From NCBI RefSeq assembly GCF_015558675.1, contig NZ_JADMOL010000014.1, forward strand, positions 1 through 64,000: 64,000 bases of DNA, written 5' to 3'. This stretch comes from Paenibacillus sp. 1001270B_150601_E10 (GTDB taxonomy: Bacteria; Bacillota; Bacilli; Paenibacillales; Paenibacillaceae). The position numbers were made by a program, and so were the translations under genes. Below are positions 1 through 8,620 of this stretch, one piece after another (position 1 is the stretch's first letter; every line of letters starts with the position of its first letter). A model generated the notes under the pieces. The model was not told where the DNA came from and ran no database searches. It saw only the letters and a list, made by a program, of their open reading frames with translations.

Positions 1-127
1 AGCTGAAGTCGCTTCCTTGCTCAAATACGGTGTTATCATCGTATCAACCTTGCCGATTATCGCGGTCTACCCATTCTTGCAGCGTTACTTCGTTCAAGGG
101 GTAATGATCGGTTCCGTCAAAGGTTAA
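1..127 (+). CDS. Carbohydrate ABC transporter permease, C-terminal fragment
   Basis: Only the last 41 codons are present; the reading frame starts at base 2 and stops with TAA at 125-127. The tail contains a hydrophobic stretch (VIIVSTLPIIAVYPFLQRYF) and ends in VQGVMIGSVKG. That ending is typical of MalG-like/YtcP-type inner-membrane permeases of sugar ABC importers in Paenibacillus. The lipoprotein binding gene 98 bp downstream on the same strand supports a transporter operon. Substrate cannot be read from this fragment. The family call is from memory of the conserved C-terminus. Confidence 0.8.
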   Translation, partial: AEVASLLKYGVIIVSTLPIIAVYPFLQRYFVQGVMIGSVKG

Positions 128-225
128 GAATCAACCATCTTACGTGTTAATAACTTAGGCTTATGCCTCTGCTTATTCATACTAGTCTTACTTCGATTCA
201 GAACTAGCAATTAGGAGGTCTTGAA

Positions 226-1809
226 ATGATGAAAGGAAAGAAGATCGTCGCACTGCTCTTGTCTTTGACATTGTGTGCTTCCCTGCTTGCAGCATGTGGA
301 GGTAAATCTTCCGAAAGCAGCGCAGGAGTAGAAATCAACAAAGAAGGTTACCCAATTGTAAACGAACCGCTTACGATGACGGTTATGGGTCCAGATATTG
401 GTGTTACAAAATGGGACACGATGCCTTTCTTTAAAACAATGGAAGAAAAAACAGGCATCAAGCTTGAGTTCCGCAACGCACCAAACGATAGCTTTGAAAC
501 AAAGCGCAACTTGGTACTCGCTAGCGGCGACTACCCTGATATCTTCTTCGGCGGACAATTCAAAGCTGCTGATGAAGTAAACTATGGTGGACAAGGCGTA
601 TTGCTTCCACTTGAAGAACTTATTGATCAACATGCACCAAACATCAAAAAGATCTTGGATGAGAATCCAGACATTCGCAAGTCCATTACAACACCAGATG
701 GCCACATCTACACGCTTCCTAAGATTGACTTGAATGCTGTATGGTATATGGGTCCATTGTGGTACAATGGTGAATTCCTAAAAGCACTTGGCTATGACAA
801 AGTGCCGCAAACAACAGATGAGCTTTACACATACTTGAAGCGCGTGAAGACAGAAGATCCAAACGGTAATGGTAAAGCGGATGAAATTCCACTCACATCT
901 ACGAAGCTGAACGACGGTGTTCGTATGTGGCTGATGGGCTCCTTCGGCATCGGCTTGGAAGATATCTATGCTGATGATAACGGTAAAGTTCACTATGCTT
1001 ACACAGCAGATGGCTACAAAGATTATCTGACATTCTTGAACAAGCTCTGGAATGAGGATCTCTTGGATCATGAGACATTCTCTCAAACAGACGAGCAAAA
1101 GAAAGCTAAAGGTAAAAACAATCAAGTTGGTCTTGTTCAAGACTACTATGCATACTTCACATACGGTGGAGAGCCAGGAGACAAGCATCCAATGTTCCAA
1201 CCGGTTGCTAGCGAGATCGCAGGCACACCTGTAGCTGCGAAGCATCCAGGTCTTGCAAAAGGCGCGTTCGCAATTTCCAGCACGAACCCATCTCCTGAAG
1301 CAACGATTCGTTGGATCGACTACCTGTACTCTACAGAAGGTGCAGAAATGATGGCTAAAGGTCCACAAGGCATGCTGTGGGATTATGTAAACAAAGATAC
1401 TCATGAGAAGAAATGGCTCGATACGCCAAACGGCGAAGATCGTGAAGAATATCGCGGTACATTGACGCCAGACTATGGTGTTGTCGTACCAGGTATCGTT
1501 AATGAAGAAGTGAACAACGGCTTCACAAACGATTTTGACAAATGGATTACAAAAGAAAATGAAGAAAAAATTCTTCCTTATGCAAAAGTACCGTTCCCTA
1601 GCGTATACTTGTCTGAGAGCGATCAACAACGTGTATCTGCGATCCGCTCTGATTTGAAAACTTATGCTGATCAAATGGAAGCGAAGTTCATCACAGGTCA
1701 AGAGCCGCTTAGCAACTATGACAAATACCTCGAAACAGCGAACAAAATGGGCGCTGAAGAAATGGTGAAGATCTATCAAGCTGCGTACGATCAGTGGAAA
1801 CAAAACTAA
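226..1809 (+). CDS. Extracellular solute-binding lipoprotein of a sugar ABC transporter (LplA-like)
   Basis: The 527-aa product begins with a positively charged start, a hydrophobic segment and the lipobox LLAACGG, so it should be exported and lipid-anchored at Cys24. The body resembles family 1 extracellular solute-binding proteins of the LplA/YtcQ type, which are longer than MalE and pair with YtcP/LplB permeases. RBS AGGAGG at 213-218 is 7 nt from the ATG at 226; a second ATG at 229 is also possible. It follows the permease fragment and is separated from the next gene by a hairpin. The ligand is unknown; oligosaccharides are usual for the family. Confidence 0.88.
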   Translation: MMKGKKIVALLLSLTLCASLLAACGGKSSESSAGVEINKEGYPIVNEPLTMTVMGPDIGVTKWDTMPFFKTMEEKTGIKLEFRNAPNDSFETKRNLVLASGDYPDIFFGGQFKAADEVNYGGQGVLLPLEELIDQHAPNIKKILDENPDIRKSITTPDGHIYTLPKIDLNAVWYMGPLWYNGEFLKALGYDKVPQTTDELYTYLKRVKTEDPNGNGKADEIPLTSTKLNDGVRMWLMGSFGIGLEDIYADDNGKVHYAYTADGYKDYLTFLNKLWNEDLLDHETFSQTDEQKKAKGKNNQVGLVQDYYAYFTYGGEPGDKHPMFQPVASEIAGTPVAAKHPGLAKGAFAISSTNPSPEATIRWIDYLYSTEGAEMMAKGPQGMLWDYVNKDTHEKKWLDTPNGEDREEYRGTLTPDYGVVVPGIVNEEVNNGFTNDFDKWITKENEEKILPYAKVPFPSVYLSESDQQRVSAIRSDLKTYADQMEAKFITGQEPLSNYDKYLETANKMGAEEMVKIYQAAYDQWKQN

Positions 1810-1829
1810 TCTGAACGCCTGTAGCGAAT

Positions 1830-1866
1830 ATCCCCGAGATGAGCCTATTCGTCTCGGGGATTTGTC
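1830..1866 (+). terminator. Hairpin terminator or transcript attenuator after the binding protein
   Basis: A perfect 10-bp stem is formed by ATCCCCGAGA at 1830-1839 and TCTCGGGGAT at 1852-1861, followed by TTGTCTT. The weak T-tract suggests partial termination, which would set binding protein mRNA above the mRNA of the downstream enzymes. Confidence 0.65.
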
Positions 1867-1897
1867 TTCATAGGCTATAGTGATGGGAGGCAACAGG

Positions 1898-2944
1898 ATG
1901 AACCGAAGTGGAATGCCGGAACCAAACGGCACGTTTAACCCGAAGCATTATGTTTGTTATCGCGCGGAAGGTCCTTTGGAGCTCGATGGACGTCTCGATA
2001 AGCCATTCTGGGAGAATGCGCCTTGGACAGATGATTTTGTCGATATCGAAGGAGATTTGAAACCGCATCCATGGAAGCGCACGCGGGTAAAGATGCTTTG
2101 GGATGATGAGTATATGTATTTTGGAGGAGAGATGGAAGAGGACGAGATCTGGGCGACGTTGACAGAAAGAGATTCCGTTATCTTCTACGATAATGACTTC
2201 GAAATCTTTATTGATCCAGATGGAGATACACACAACTACTATGAATTTGAGATCAATGCCTTGAACACGGTGTGGGATCTTATGCTGCCAAAGCCTTATC
2301 GCGATGGCGGACCGCCGATTAACGGCTGGGACATTCAAGGCCTTAAGACAGCCGTTCATATTGAGGGCGTGCTGAATAATCCAGAGGCGAGCAATAAGAA
2401 GTGGACGCTTGAAGTGGCAATGCCGTGGAGCAGCTTGAAGGAAGCGGCCTTTGAGAGCCGCAAGCCTCATGCAGGAGAGTATTGGCGCGTTAATTTCTCG
2501 CGTGTGGAATGGCATGTCGATATTGTGGACGGTCAGTATGTGAAGCGGCTTCATCCAGAAACCAATCGCTCGCTTCCAGAGGAAAACTGGGTATGGAGTC
2601 CGCAGGGCGTTATTAATATGCACTACCCTGAAATGTGGGGCGTTGTGTGGTTCTCGGATCACAATGTTAGCGATATCTCTAATACAGAGGAAGTATTCAT
2701 TCTTCCACGAGACGAACAAATCAAGTGGGAGCTTCGAAAGCTGTACTATCGTGAGCGCAATTATTATGAGGCTCATGGCAAGTTCACGAGCTTATTCGAT
2801 GAGCTCAGCGGTGAGGATGAATGGAGCATTGAACCGATCATTGAGGTTACAAGCGGTTTGTTCCAAATTACCGCAGCTGCTGCTGAGGACGGCAAGAGCA
2901 AATGGGTGATTCGAGAAGACGGAAAGACATGGCGTGAAGCCTAA
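1898..2944 (+). CDS. CBM9-like carbohydrate-binding protein, cytoplasmic
   Basis: The 348-aa product starts at ATG 1898, chosen because GGGAGG at 1885-1890 lies 7 nt upstream; the upstream in-frame ATG at 1880 would overlap this site. The N-terminal part (PLELDGRLDKPFWENAPW, then MLWDDEYMYFGGEMEEDEIW and DNDFEIFIDPDGD) is the classic pattern of the carbohydrate family 9 binding-like domain (PF06452) seen in stand-alone proteins. There is no signal peptide or membrane segment, unlike xylanase-attached CBM9 modules. It lies 29 bp before a transglutaminase-fold gene and behind a sugar ABC importer, suggesting that it handles an imported glycan or glycoconjugate. Function is inferred. Confidence 0.75.
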   Translation: MNRSGMPEPNGTFNPKHYVCYRAEGPLELDGRLDKPFWENAPWTDDFVDIEGDLKPHPWKRTRVKMLWDDEYMYFGGEMEEDEIWATLTERDSVIFYDNDFEIFIDPDGDTHNYYEFEINALNTVWDLMLPKPYRDGGPPINGWDIQGLKTAVHIEGVLNNPEASNKKWTLEVAMPWSSLKEAAFESRKPHAGEYWRVNFSRVEWHVDIVDGQYVKRLHPETNRSLPEENWVWSPQGVINMHYPEMWGVVWFSDHNVSDISNTEEVFILPRDEQIKWELRKLYYRERNYYEAHGKFTSLFDELSGEDEWSIEPIIEVTSGLFQITAAAAEDGKSKWVIREDGKTWREA

Positions 2945-2973
2945 ATATTATCCAAATCTAAGGTGGGATGATC

Positions 2974-5562
2974 ATGAGTGCAACGATTCAAGAAGGCATC
3001 AATATGGATGTGCTTGAAGGGAAATGGCAGCAAAAGCGTAAATGGGGAGAAAAACGTGAGGCACAGCTGTTCGCCGCGCTTCAAACCGCAAATCCACCAT
3101 TAAATGAAGAAGAGGAACGTTTGTTAAAGCATTTGTTTACGTATATGCCAATTCATGATCTGGCAAACTGCGATGGAGAGTTCTTCGTCAAGCATGTCCG
3201 TGATTCACTGAAGACGCGTGAGGAGACAGCCTGGGGCCGCAAGATTCCAGACTATATCTTTGTCAACTTCGTGCTACCATATCGCGTGAATAACGAGAAC
3301 GTAGACAACAGCCGCGAAGTAATTCGTGAAGAGCTGATGAATCGCGTGAAGAACTTGTCGATGAAGGAAGCGATCCTCGAGGCCAACTATTGGTGCCACG
3401 AGAAGGCAACCTATATCGGCACGGATATGCGCACAGTATCTCCGCTTACGATTATGCGTACAGCGTTAGGCCGCTGCGGCGAGCAATCGACGTTAGCGGT
3501 AGCAGCACTCCGCAGCGTAGGGATTCCAGCTCGCCAATGCTATACGCCGCGTTGGGCGCATAGTGACTCTAACCATGCATGGGTAGAAGCATGGGCTGAT
3601 GGTGAATGGTATTTCTTTGGCGCTTGTGAGCCGGAACCTGTATTGAATGAAGGCTGGTTCCGCGCACCATCCACTCGCGCAATGCTCGTAAATACGCGTG
3701 TAGCTTCGGATTACACAGGTCCAGAGGAAGTATGCTCCGATCATCCATGGTGGGCAGAGATCAATTTGCTCGATAACTATGCGCATACGAAGAAGATCAC
3801 GGTAAAAGTAGTAGATGAAGCAGGCGTTCCAGCAGCTGGAGCAATTGTCGGCTTCCAGGTGTACAACTATGCGCAGTTTTATCCGATTGTGGAGAAGAAG
3901 ACGGAAGCGAACGGTGAAGTCATTCTTACTACAGGCTTGGGTGATTTGCTGCTCCACGTACGCAATGAACAAGGCTATGGCTTCTCGAAAATATCGGTAG
4001 CAGATGCTGAGACTTTCGAGGTTGTGCTGTATCGCCAGCCTGAGCTGCCTGACCATGTGGATTGGGATATGGCTGCGCCTGCTGGACATAACAGCGATTC
4101 AGAGGTACAAGTATCCGACGAAGAGCGTCAGAAGCATGAAGCGAGAGTGAAGGAAGGCGTGGCGATTCGCACTGGCTTTGAGGCCACCTTCTGGAATGAG
4201 GAGAAGAGTGCGGCGCTTGCGAAGGAGCTACAGCTTCCAGCTGATCGCGTTGCGCATGTTCTGATTACCGCTAAAGGCAATGGCGATGAGATTGCAGCCT
4301 TCCTGAAGGAGAACAAGGTTCATGGCGAATGGCCGCTTCGTCTTCTGGAATCGGTTCGTGAGAAGGATCTGCATGATACGTTCCGCGATTCTTTTACGGA
4401 TCATTTGGAAGGAGCACTGAAGCATACGGCTTATCAGGATAACAAAGAGCTGTTCGATACTTATATTTTGAACCCGCGTGTGTACTTTGAGATGATTGCA
4501 CCTTACCGTGCTTTCTTCCAAACGACGATTGATCAAGTGGATCAAGCGAACTACCATGAGGATCCTGCCCGTCTTGTAGAGCGCTTGAAGAACGATATTG
4601 AGATTGTGGAGCAAGTGGACCGTTATGCGGGTATGGGAATGCCAGTCGGCACGTTCCAGATGAAGGTTACCGATAGACAGAGCCGCGATATTTGCTTTGT
4701 TGCGATGGCTAGAAGCTTCGGCATTCCAGCTCGTCTCGAGCCGTTCAATCTGAATGCCCAATATTGGCATGAAGGACAATGGCACGATGCTGCTTTTGAA
4801 ACCGATACGGCGAAGCATGAAGAGATGTATGCGAAGGGCACATTGTTCTTTGACGAAGTGAAGCAGGATTCCGATCAAGTCGCTGCTTATTCTCAAAACT
4901 TCACGGTAGCTAGACTGGAAAATGGCCAGTATCGTACCCTGACGATTCCATTTGGCAAGAAGGATGTGTACAACAAGCCATTTGAAGTGCTGACAGGACA
5001 ATATCGCCTTACAACAGGTACGCGCTTAAGCAGCGGCGATGTACTCGTTCGCTGCAGTTTCTTCACGGTTGAGGCAGGACAAGAGGTTCATGCTCCGCTG
5101 ATCTTCCGTGCGGAGCAAGTGCAACTGCCGGTGCTGGGTCAATTGACGGATGCGGACTTGTCCAAGTTCCCTGGTGCGGAAAAAGCGATCTCCATTCCAG
5201 CGTCTGGCGCTGTGTTTGCTTGGCTCGACCCGGAGCGCGAACCAACGAAACACTTGCTGCGCGAGCTTCGTGAGCTGAAGATCGAGCTCGACAGCTGGGG
5301 CGGCCCGATTCACCTGCTTGTTGGCGACGACAAGATCATGGGTGAATTGGATACGAAGGGCTTGCCTAGCGGCGCGGCTTATACGATGGATATTGGCAAT
5401 GCCTTCTCTAAGCAGATTCAAGCTGCGATTGCCGATATTCGTGCCAATGAGCTGCCGCTTGTTGTGGTGGTGGATCATGAGGCGCAAGTTCGTTACATCT
5501 ATGAGGGCTACAAGCTCGGCATCGGTGCGGACATTTTGAAAACGGTCATGAACATGAAGTAG
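2974..5562 (+). CDS. Transglutaminase-domain protein with duplicated fold and thioredoxin-like C-terminus
   Basis: The 862-aa product starts at ATG 2974 (AGGTGGG at 2961-2967, spacing 6; the ATG at 2968 abuts the RBS). Visible order: an alpha-helical N-terminus; a transglutaminase-like core with Cys168 in GRCGEQST, His201 in SNHAWVEAW and an acidic GACEPEP motif where the third catalytic residue is expected; a carboxypeptidase-regulatory/CnaB-like beta module at about residues 270-350; a second core-like segment near 565-610 (DICFVAMARSFGIPAR) lacking the Cys; and a redoxin-like end (LPLVVVVDHEAQVRYIYEGY). No signal peptide is seen. It may cleave or rearrange isopeptide or amide bonds of an imported compound; the substrate is unknown. 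Confidence 0.72.
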   Translation: MSATIQEGINMDVLEGKWQQKRKWGEKREAQLFAALQTANPPLNEEEERLLKHLFTYMPIHDLANCDGEFFVKHVRDSLKTREETAWGRKIPDYIFVNFVLPYRVNNENVDNSREVIREELMNRVKNLSMKEAILEANYWCHEKATYIGTDMRTVSPLTIMRTALGRCGEQSTLAVAALRSVGIPARQCYTPRWAHSDSNHAWVEAWADGEWYFFGACEPEPVLNEGWFRAPSTRAMLVNTRVASDYTGPEEVCSDHPWWAEINLLDNYAHTKKITVKVVDEAGVPAAGAIVGFQVYNYAQFYPIVEKKTEANGEVILTTGLGDLLLHVRNEQGYGFSKISVADAETFEVVLYRQPELPDHVDWDMAAPAGHNSDSEVQVSDEERQKHEARVKEGVAIRTGFEATFWNEEKSAALAKELQLPADRVAHVLITAKGNGDEIAAFLKENKVHGEWPLRLLESVREKDLHDTFRDSFTDHLEGALKHTAYQDNKELFDTYILNPRVYFEMIAPYRAFFQTTIDQVDQANYHEDPARLVERLKNDIEIVEQVDRYAGMGMPVGTFQMKVTDRQSRDICFVAMARSFGIPARLEPFNLNAQYWHEGQWHDAAFETDTAKHEEMYAKGTLFFDEVKQDSDQVAAYSQNFTVARLENGQYRTLTIPFGKKDVYNKPFEVLTGQYRLTTGTRLSSGDVLVRCSFFTVEAGQEVHAPLIFRAEQVQLPVLGQLTDADLSKFPGAEKAISIPASGAVFAWLDPEREPTKHLLRELRELKIELDSWGGPIHLLVGDDKIMGELDTKGLPSGAAYTMDIGNAFSKQIQAAIADIRANELPLVVVVDHEAQVRYIYEGYKLGIGADILKTVMNMK

Positions 5563-5664
5563 GCAAGTTGAAAGGTCGTGTCCTTTTAATCTTATAGAAC
5601 ATAGTCATTCTTTTCATTGCGTTTTTTTGTGAGAAATGCGGATCTTATTACAAATAAAAATGTA

Positions 5665-5696
5665 GATATCCGTGAGGCACAAGCTTCACGGATATC
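5665..5696. promoter_or_regulatory. Strong hairpin upstream of aspartate decarboxylase
   Basis: An 11-bp perfect inverted repeat (GATATCCGTGA at 5665-5675, TCACGGATATC at 5686-5696) extends inward with a G-T pair and two G-C/C-G pairs to a 14-bp stem with loop ACAA. No T-run follows on the plus strand. On the minus strand it is followed by a T-rich run, so it could terminate antisense transcription. It could also be an mRNA-stability or attenuation element for the gene starting at 5755, or an operator. Confidence 0.5.
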
Positions 5697-5754
5697 CCAT
5701 CTTACTGGACAATTAAACTTAACACAGGCGTATAGACATCAGGAGGGTGCGGAA

Positions 5755-7425
5755 ATGTCAGTCGATCATATGCAGCGTAAAGACATGGAACGAATCTACG
5801 CTGGCATCAGTCCGTTTGAACTCGAAGGAAAATTAGTTCACCTATGTGATCATCAAGTCAAAAAGAAAGTGAAGCAAATGCTGAATGCGGGGCGCGGGAA
5901 TCCGAACTGGATTGCAGCAACACCGCGCGAGGCTTTTTTTGCCTTAGGGCAGTTCGCAGTTGAGGAGAGCCGCCGCACATGGAGTGCCGGTGATCTGGCA
6001 GGCATGCCGAAGAAGCCCGGCATCGCGGATCGTTTGCAGCAATATGTGGATGCACATCGTAATGTCGAAGGTGTAGAAGCCCTTGAGAAGATAGTGCAGC
6101 ATGGGATTACAAGCTTGGGCTTCGATCCTGACAGCTGGGTCCATGAGCTTACCGACGGAATCATTGGAGACAACTATCCAGTGCCAGGACGCATGCTCGT
6201 CCACACCGAGAAGACCGTGAAGGCCTTCTGGCAGCAGGAGCTGTGCAGTGATGTGCCGCTTGGAGATTGTGATATGTTCGGAGTTGAAGGCGCGACCGCT
6301 GCGATCTGCAATATCTTCAGCACGTTTATCACGAACCGTCTGCTTTCGCCAGGAGACCGCATCGCGATCATGGTTCCGGTCTTCGTGCCTTATTTGGAGA
6401 TCCCGCACTTGCCGCATTATCAATTTGATATTGTGGAGATTCATGCGAACGGCAAGCTTGAAGACGGGTCCCATAGCTGGCAGTATCCCGATGAAGAGCT
6501 GGAGAAGCTGAAGGATCCTAGCATTAAAGCATTGTTTGTGGTTAACCCAAGCAATCCATCCTCTGTAGCCATGGCGCCAGAATCGGTGGAGAAGCTCGTG
6601 TCAATCGTAAAGCAGCATAATCCTAACTTGATGATTATAACGGATGATGTGTATGGCAACTTCGTACATGATTTTCGTTCTTTGATGACGTACCTTCCGT
6701 ACAACACGATTGGTGTATACTCCTATTCCAAGTATCTGGGCGTCACGGGATGGAGACTTGGGGTAGTCTGCATTGAGAAGCATAATCTTTATGACCGCTT
6801 GATTCAGGAGCTGCCTGACGAAGTAAAGGCTGTGCTGAACGAGCGCTATGCACCGCTTAATCCAAACCCTGAAGAGATTACCTTTATGGAACGGCTGGTG
6901 GCGGACTCGCGTTCTGTGGCATTGAACCATACGGCGGGCCTTTCTACGCCGCAGCAGGTGCAAATGGCCATTATGTCGGTCTTCTGCTTGCTCGACCACG
7001 AGCATGGCGATACGTACAAGCAGCAAACGATTGAGATTTGCCGCCGCCGCTTGAAGCTTTTCTACGAGGGACTAGGTTTGGAGATTCCGAAGGAGTCGTA
7101 CAGTGCATCCTACTATTCCGAGTTTGATGTGCTGAACTGGGCATTGAAGGCACATGGCGAGGAGTTTGCGGCTTATCTCAAGGATACATACAAGCCGCTT
7201 AATATCTTGTTCCGTCTAGCTGAGCGATCCAGCGTCGTTCTAATCGGCGGCAGCGGCTTCCATGCGCCTGAATGGTCAGTGCGCGTATCTCTCGCGAACC
7301 TTCACGACGAAGCCTACCCTGAGATCGGGAAAGCACTGAGGGAAGCTCTTCATAGCTATGTCGAGGAATGGAAGCAGAGCCGTGAGCATGCTGCTAAAGC
7401 AGAAGAGCTTGTCACAATGCCGTAA
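5755..7425 (+). CDS. aspD: Aspartate 4-decarboxylase (bifunctional with aspartate aminotransferase), PLP enzyme
   Basis: The predicted reaction is L-aspartate to L-alanine plus CO2 in the cytoplasm. The 556-aa product has fold-type I aminotransferase features: NPSNPSSVAM, IITDDVYGNF (PLP-contacting Asp/Tyr), the Schiff-base Lys in YSYSKYLGVTGWRLGV and a late VRVSLANL arginine motif. The length and the segment NWIAATPREAFFALGQFA fit the AsdA family rather than ordinary aspartate transaminases of about 400 aa. Start 5755 is chosen for AGGAGGGTG at 5741-5749; the longer frame from 5617 would run through the hairpin. No aspartate-alanine antiporter gene (AspT) lies next to it, which is the usual proton-motive partner. 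A strong hairpin and terminator follow. Confidence 0.85.
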   Translation: MSVDHMQRKDMERIYAGISPFELEGKLVHLCDHQVKKKVKQMLNAGRGNPNWIAATPREAFFALGQFAVEESRRTWSAGDLAGMPKKPGIADRLQQYVDAHRNVEGVEALEKIVQHGITSLGFDPDSWVHELTDGIIGDNYPVPGRMLVHTEKTVKAFWQQELCSDVPLGDCDMFGVEGATAAICNIFSTFITNRLLSPGDRIAIMVPVFVPYLEIPHLPHYQFDIVEIHANGKLEDGSHSWQYPDEELEKLKDPSIKALFVVNPSNPSSVAMAPESVEKLVSIVKQHNPNLMIITDDVYGNFVHDFRSLMTYLPYNTIGVYSYSKYLGVTGWRLGVVCIEKHNLYDRLIQELPDEVKAVLNERYAPLNPNPEEITFMERLVADSRSVALNHTAGLSTPQQVQMAIMSVFCLLDHEHGDTYKQQTIEICRRRLKLFYEGLGLEIPKESYSASYYSEFDVLNWALKAHGEEFAAYLKDTYKPLNILFRLAERSSVVLIGGSGFHAPEWSVRVSLANLHDEAYPEIGKALREALHSYVEEWKQSREHAAKAEELVTMP

Positions 7426-7481
7426 GATCTTTAATGAAACATAGCCATTAAAAGGCTAAAAGGGGCGTCCCCTGTTAAACT

Positions 7482-7537
7482 GTACCCTATCGAGTAGACA
7501 CTTCAAAAAAAGTCTCTCGATAGGGTACTTTTATTTA
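7482..7537 (+). terminator. Terminator after aspD, possibly built from IS3-like ends
   Basis: GTACCCTATCGAG at 7482-7494 pairs perfectly with CTCGATAGGGTAC at 7516-7528, followed by TTTTATTTA. The arms plus the inner AGTAGACA and AAAAAAAGTCT look like the two terminal repeats of an IS3/IS150-type element brought together. As RNA it is a plausible intrinsic terminator. Confidence 0.6.
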
Positions 7538-7990
7538 TAACAGCTAGATTAGAATGGGGAATTTGAAATGAGTAAGAAATATTTATAGATATTGAAATTG
7601 AGCTGCTGCGAACAATCCTTACGTGAAATCCGTTTCTTTTAAGGCAATTACGTACTCGGATTCCTCTGACGCTTCCGCGGGGAGAAGTGGTATAGTTGGA
7701 AGCTGATCTAAGGCATATTTTCAGGATTGAGAATTAGGCTAGCCAGCTGTTTACGAATTACTACATATGAGTTAGGTCTGGACTGTTGACCCTCAGTGAG
7801 GGAGGCAGTCCTTTTTTTCTTATAGTGAAAATGAGAACTTCTTAATCCAGTATTATTGTGATAAACTCTCTCTATATCCAATATATGACTTTTTGTTGGC
7901 GTAAAGAAAGGAGGGAGATGCGATTGGATGTGCAGAGGAGTGTAATGGATTTCATTCGAATATGGTAAATGAATGAGGAGGATTTATTTT
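7538..7990 (+). other. Non-coding stretch with a second terminator-like hairpin
   Basis: No supported gene lies between aspD and the membrane protein at 7991. The stretch ends in a good intrinsic terminator (GGACTG at 7780-7785, CAGTCC at 7806-7811, inner CCCTC/GAGGG, then seven T at 7812-7818). There is no matching gene upstream, so a small RNA ending at about 7818 is possible. I do not recognise a T-box or known riboswitch core. Confidence 0.4.
7780..7818 (+). terminator. Orphan intrinsic terminator
   Basis: Outer stem GGACTG/CAGTCC with an inner CCCTC-AGT-GAGGG hairpin and a run of seven T. It follows about 250 bases with no recognisable gene, so it may end a small RNA or a decayed transcription unit. 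Confidence 0.6.
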
Positions 7991-8428
7991 ATGAAAAATC
8001 GGCCCACGAGTGTAAAGATCGTTTACTGGATGCAATGGATAGGGTTATCCATCTATGGTGTGCTTATCATATTGTTTGGCTCTTTTTTTATTTCTGGAGG
8101 CTCTTCCTGGGAAAGCTTTAAGGATGGATTGTTAGGAAATGCCCTAGGCATTCATGCTCAAGAGTTCAATGCGGAATATTTTGGCATGCTTGTTGGCAGA
8201 ATGTTCATCCCGATATGCTTGCTGCTCATCAGTTTATGGAGTATAAAAAAGTACATGTTCAAAACATTGGTCGCTTCTACAATCATCCATATGTTGTTCT
8301 CGATTGCTCAGCCTCTGAAACTTCTTCTATTGGTCGTTACCCTCATCTTAGTGCTAATAAAGAGGAGCAGAAAAGATTTACAGGAAATCTATTCGTATAG
8401 TCATGAGACTTCAAACCAATCATCATAA
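7991..8428 (+). CDS. Small integral membrane protein, unknown function
   Basis: The 145-aa product starts at ATG 7991 with GAGGAGG at 7975-7981; the in-frame ATG at 7973 overlaps that site. It shows about four hydrophobic segments (IVYWMQWIGLSIYGVLIILF, then MLVGRMFIPICLLLISLW, a third around TLVASTIIHMLFSIA and a fourth LLLLVVTLILVLI), with a basic RSRKDLQ tail. No family is recognised. It sits directly before a polymorphic toxin gene on the same strand, but about 190 bp separate them, so an operon link is uncertain. Confidence 0.7.
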   Translation: MKNRPTSVKIVYWMQWIGLSIYGVLIILFGSFFISGGSSWESFKDGLLGNALGIHAQEFNAEYFGMLVGRMFIPICLLLISLWSIKKYMFKTLVASTIIHMLFSIAQPLKLLLLVVTLILVLIKRSRKDLQEIYSYSHETSNQSS

Positions 8429-8620
8429 GCTTTTATCTACATATTAAAGCATCTTCTATATTATTAATTTGTTTTATACGAAGGGATATTAAGACTCATT
8501 TGATTCATTCGAATTATCCCTTGCCATTACTTTAATAGAGAAAGAAAACTTCGTGGTAAAGACAGCTATGTGTATTCCTAATGCCGGAAACGGCTGCTGC
8601 GTTATACTCGGAGGTGTCCC

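Noticed and set aside
778-1932. Long minus-strand open frame of 384 codons
   Set aside because: It lies opposite the solute-binding lipoprotein gene, has no RBS and its product is rich in Cys, Trp and His with no domain; it is a codon-bias shadow.
1868-2776. Minus-strand open frame of 302 codons
   Set aside because: Antisense to the CBM9 gene with no RBS or recognisable domain.
7560-7818. T-box or known riboswitch before the membrane protein
   Set aside because: The T-box core AGGGTGGNACCGCG and other familiar aptamer cores are absent; only a terminator-like hairpin is present.
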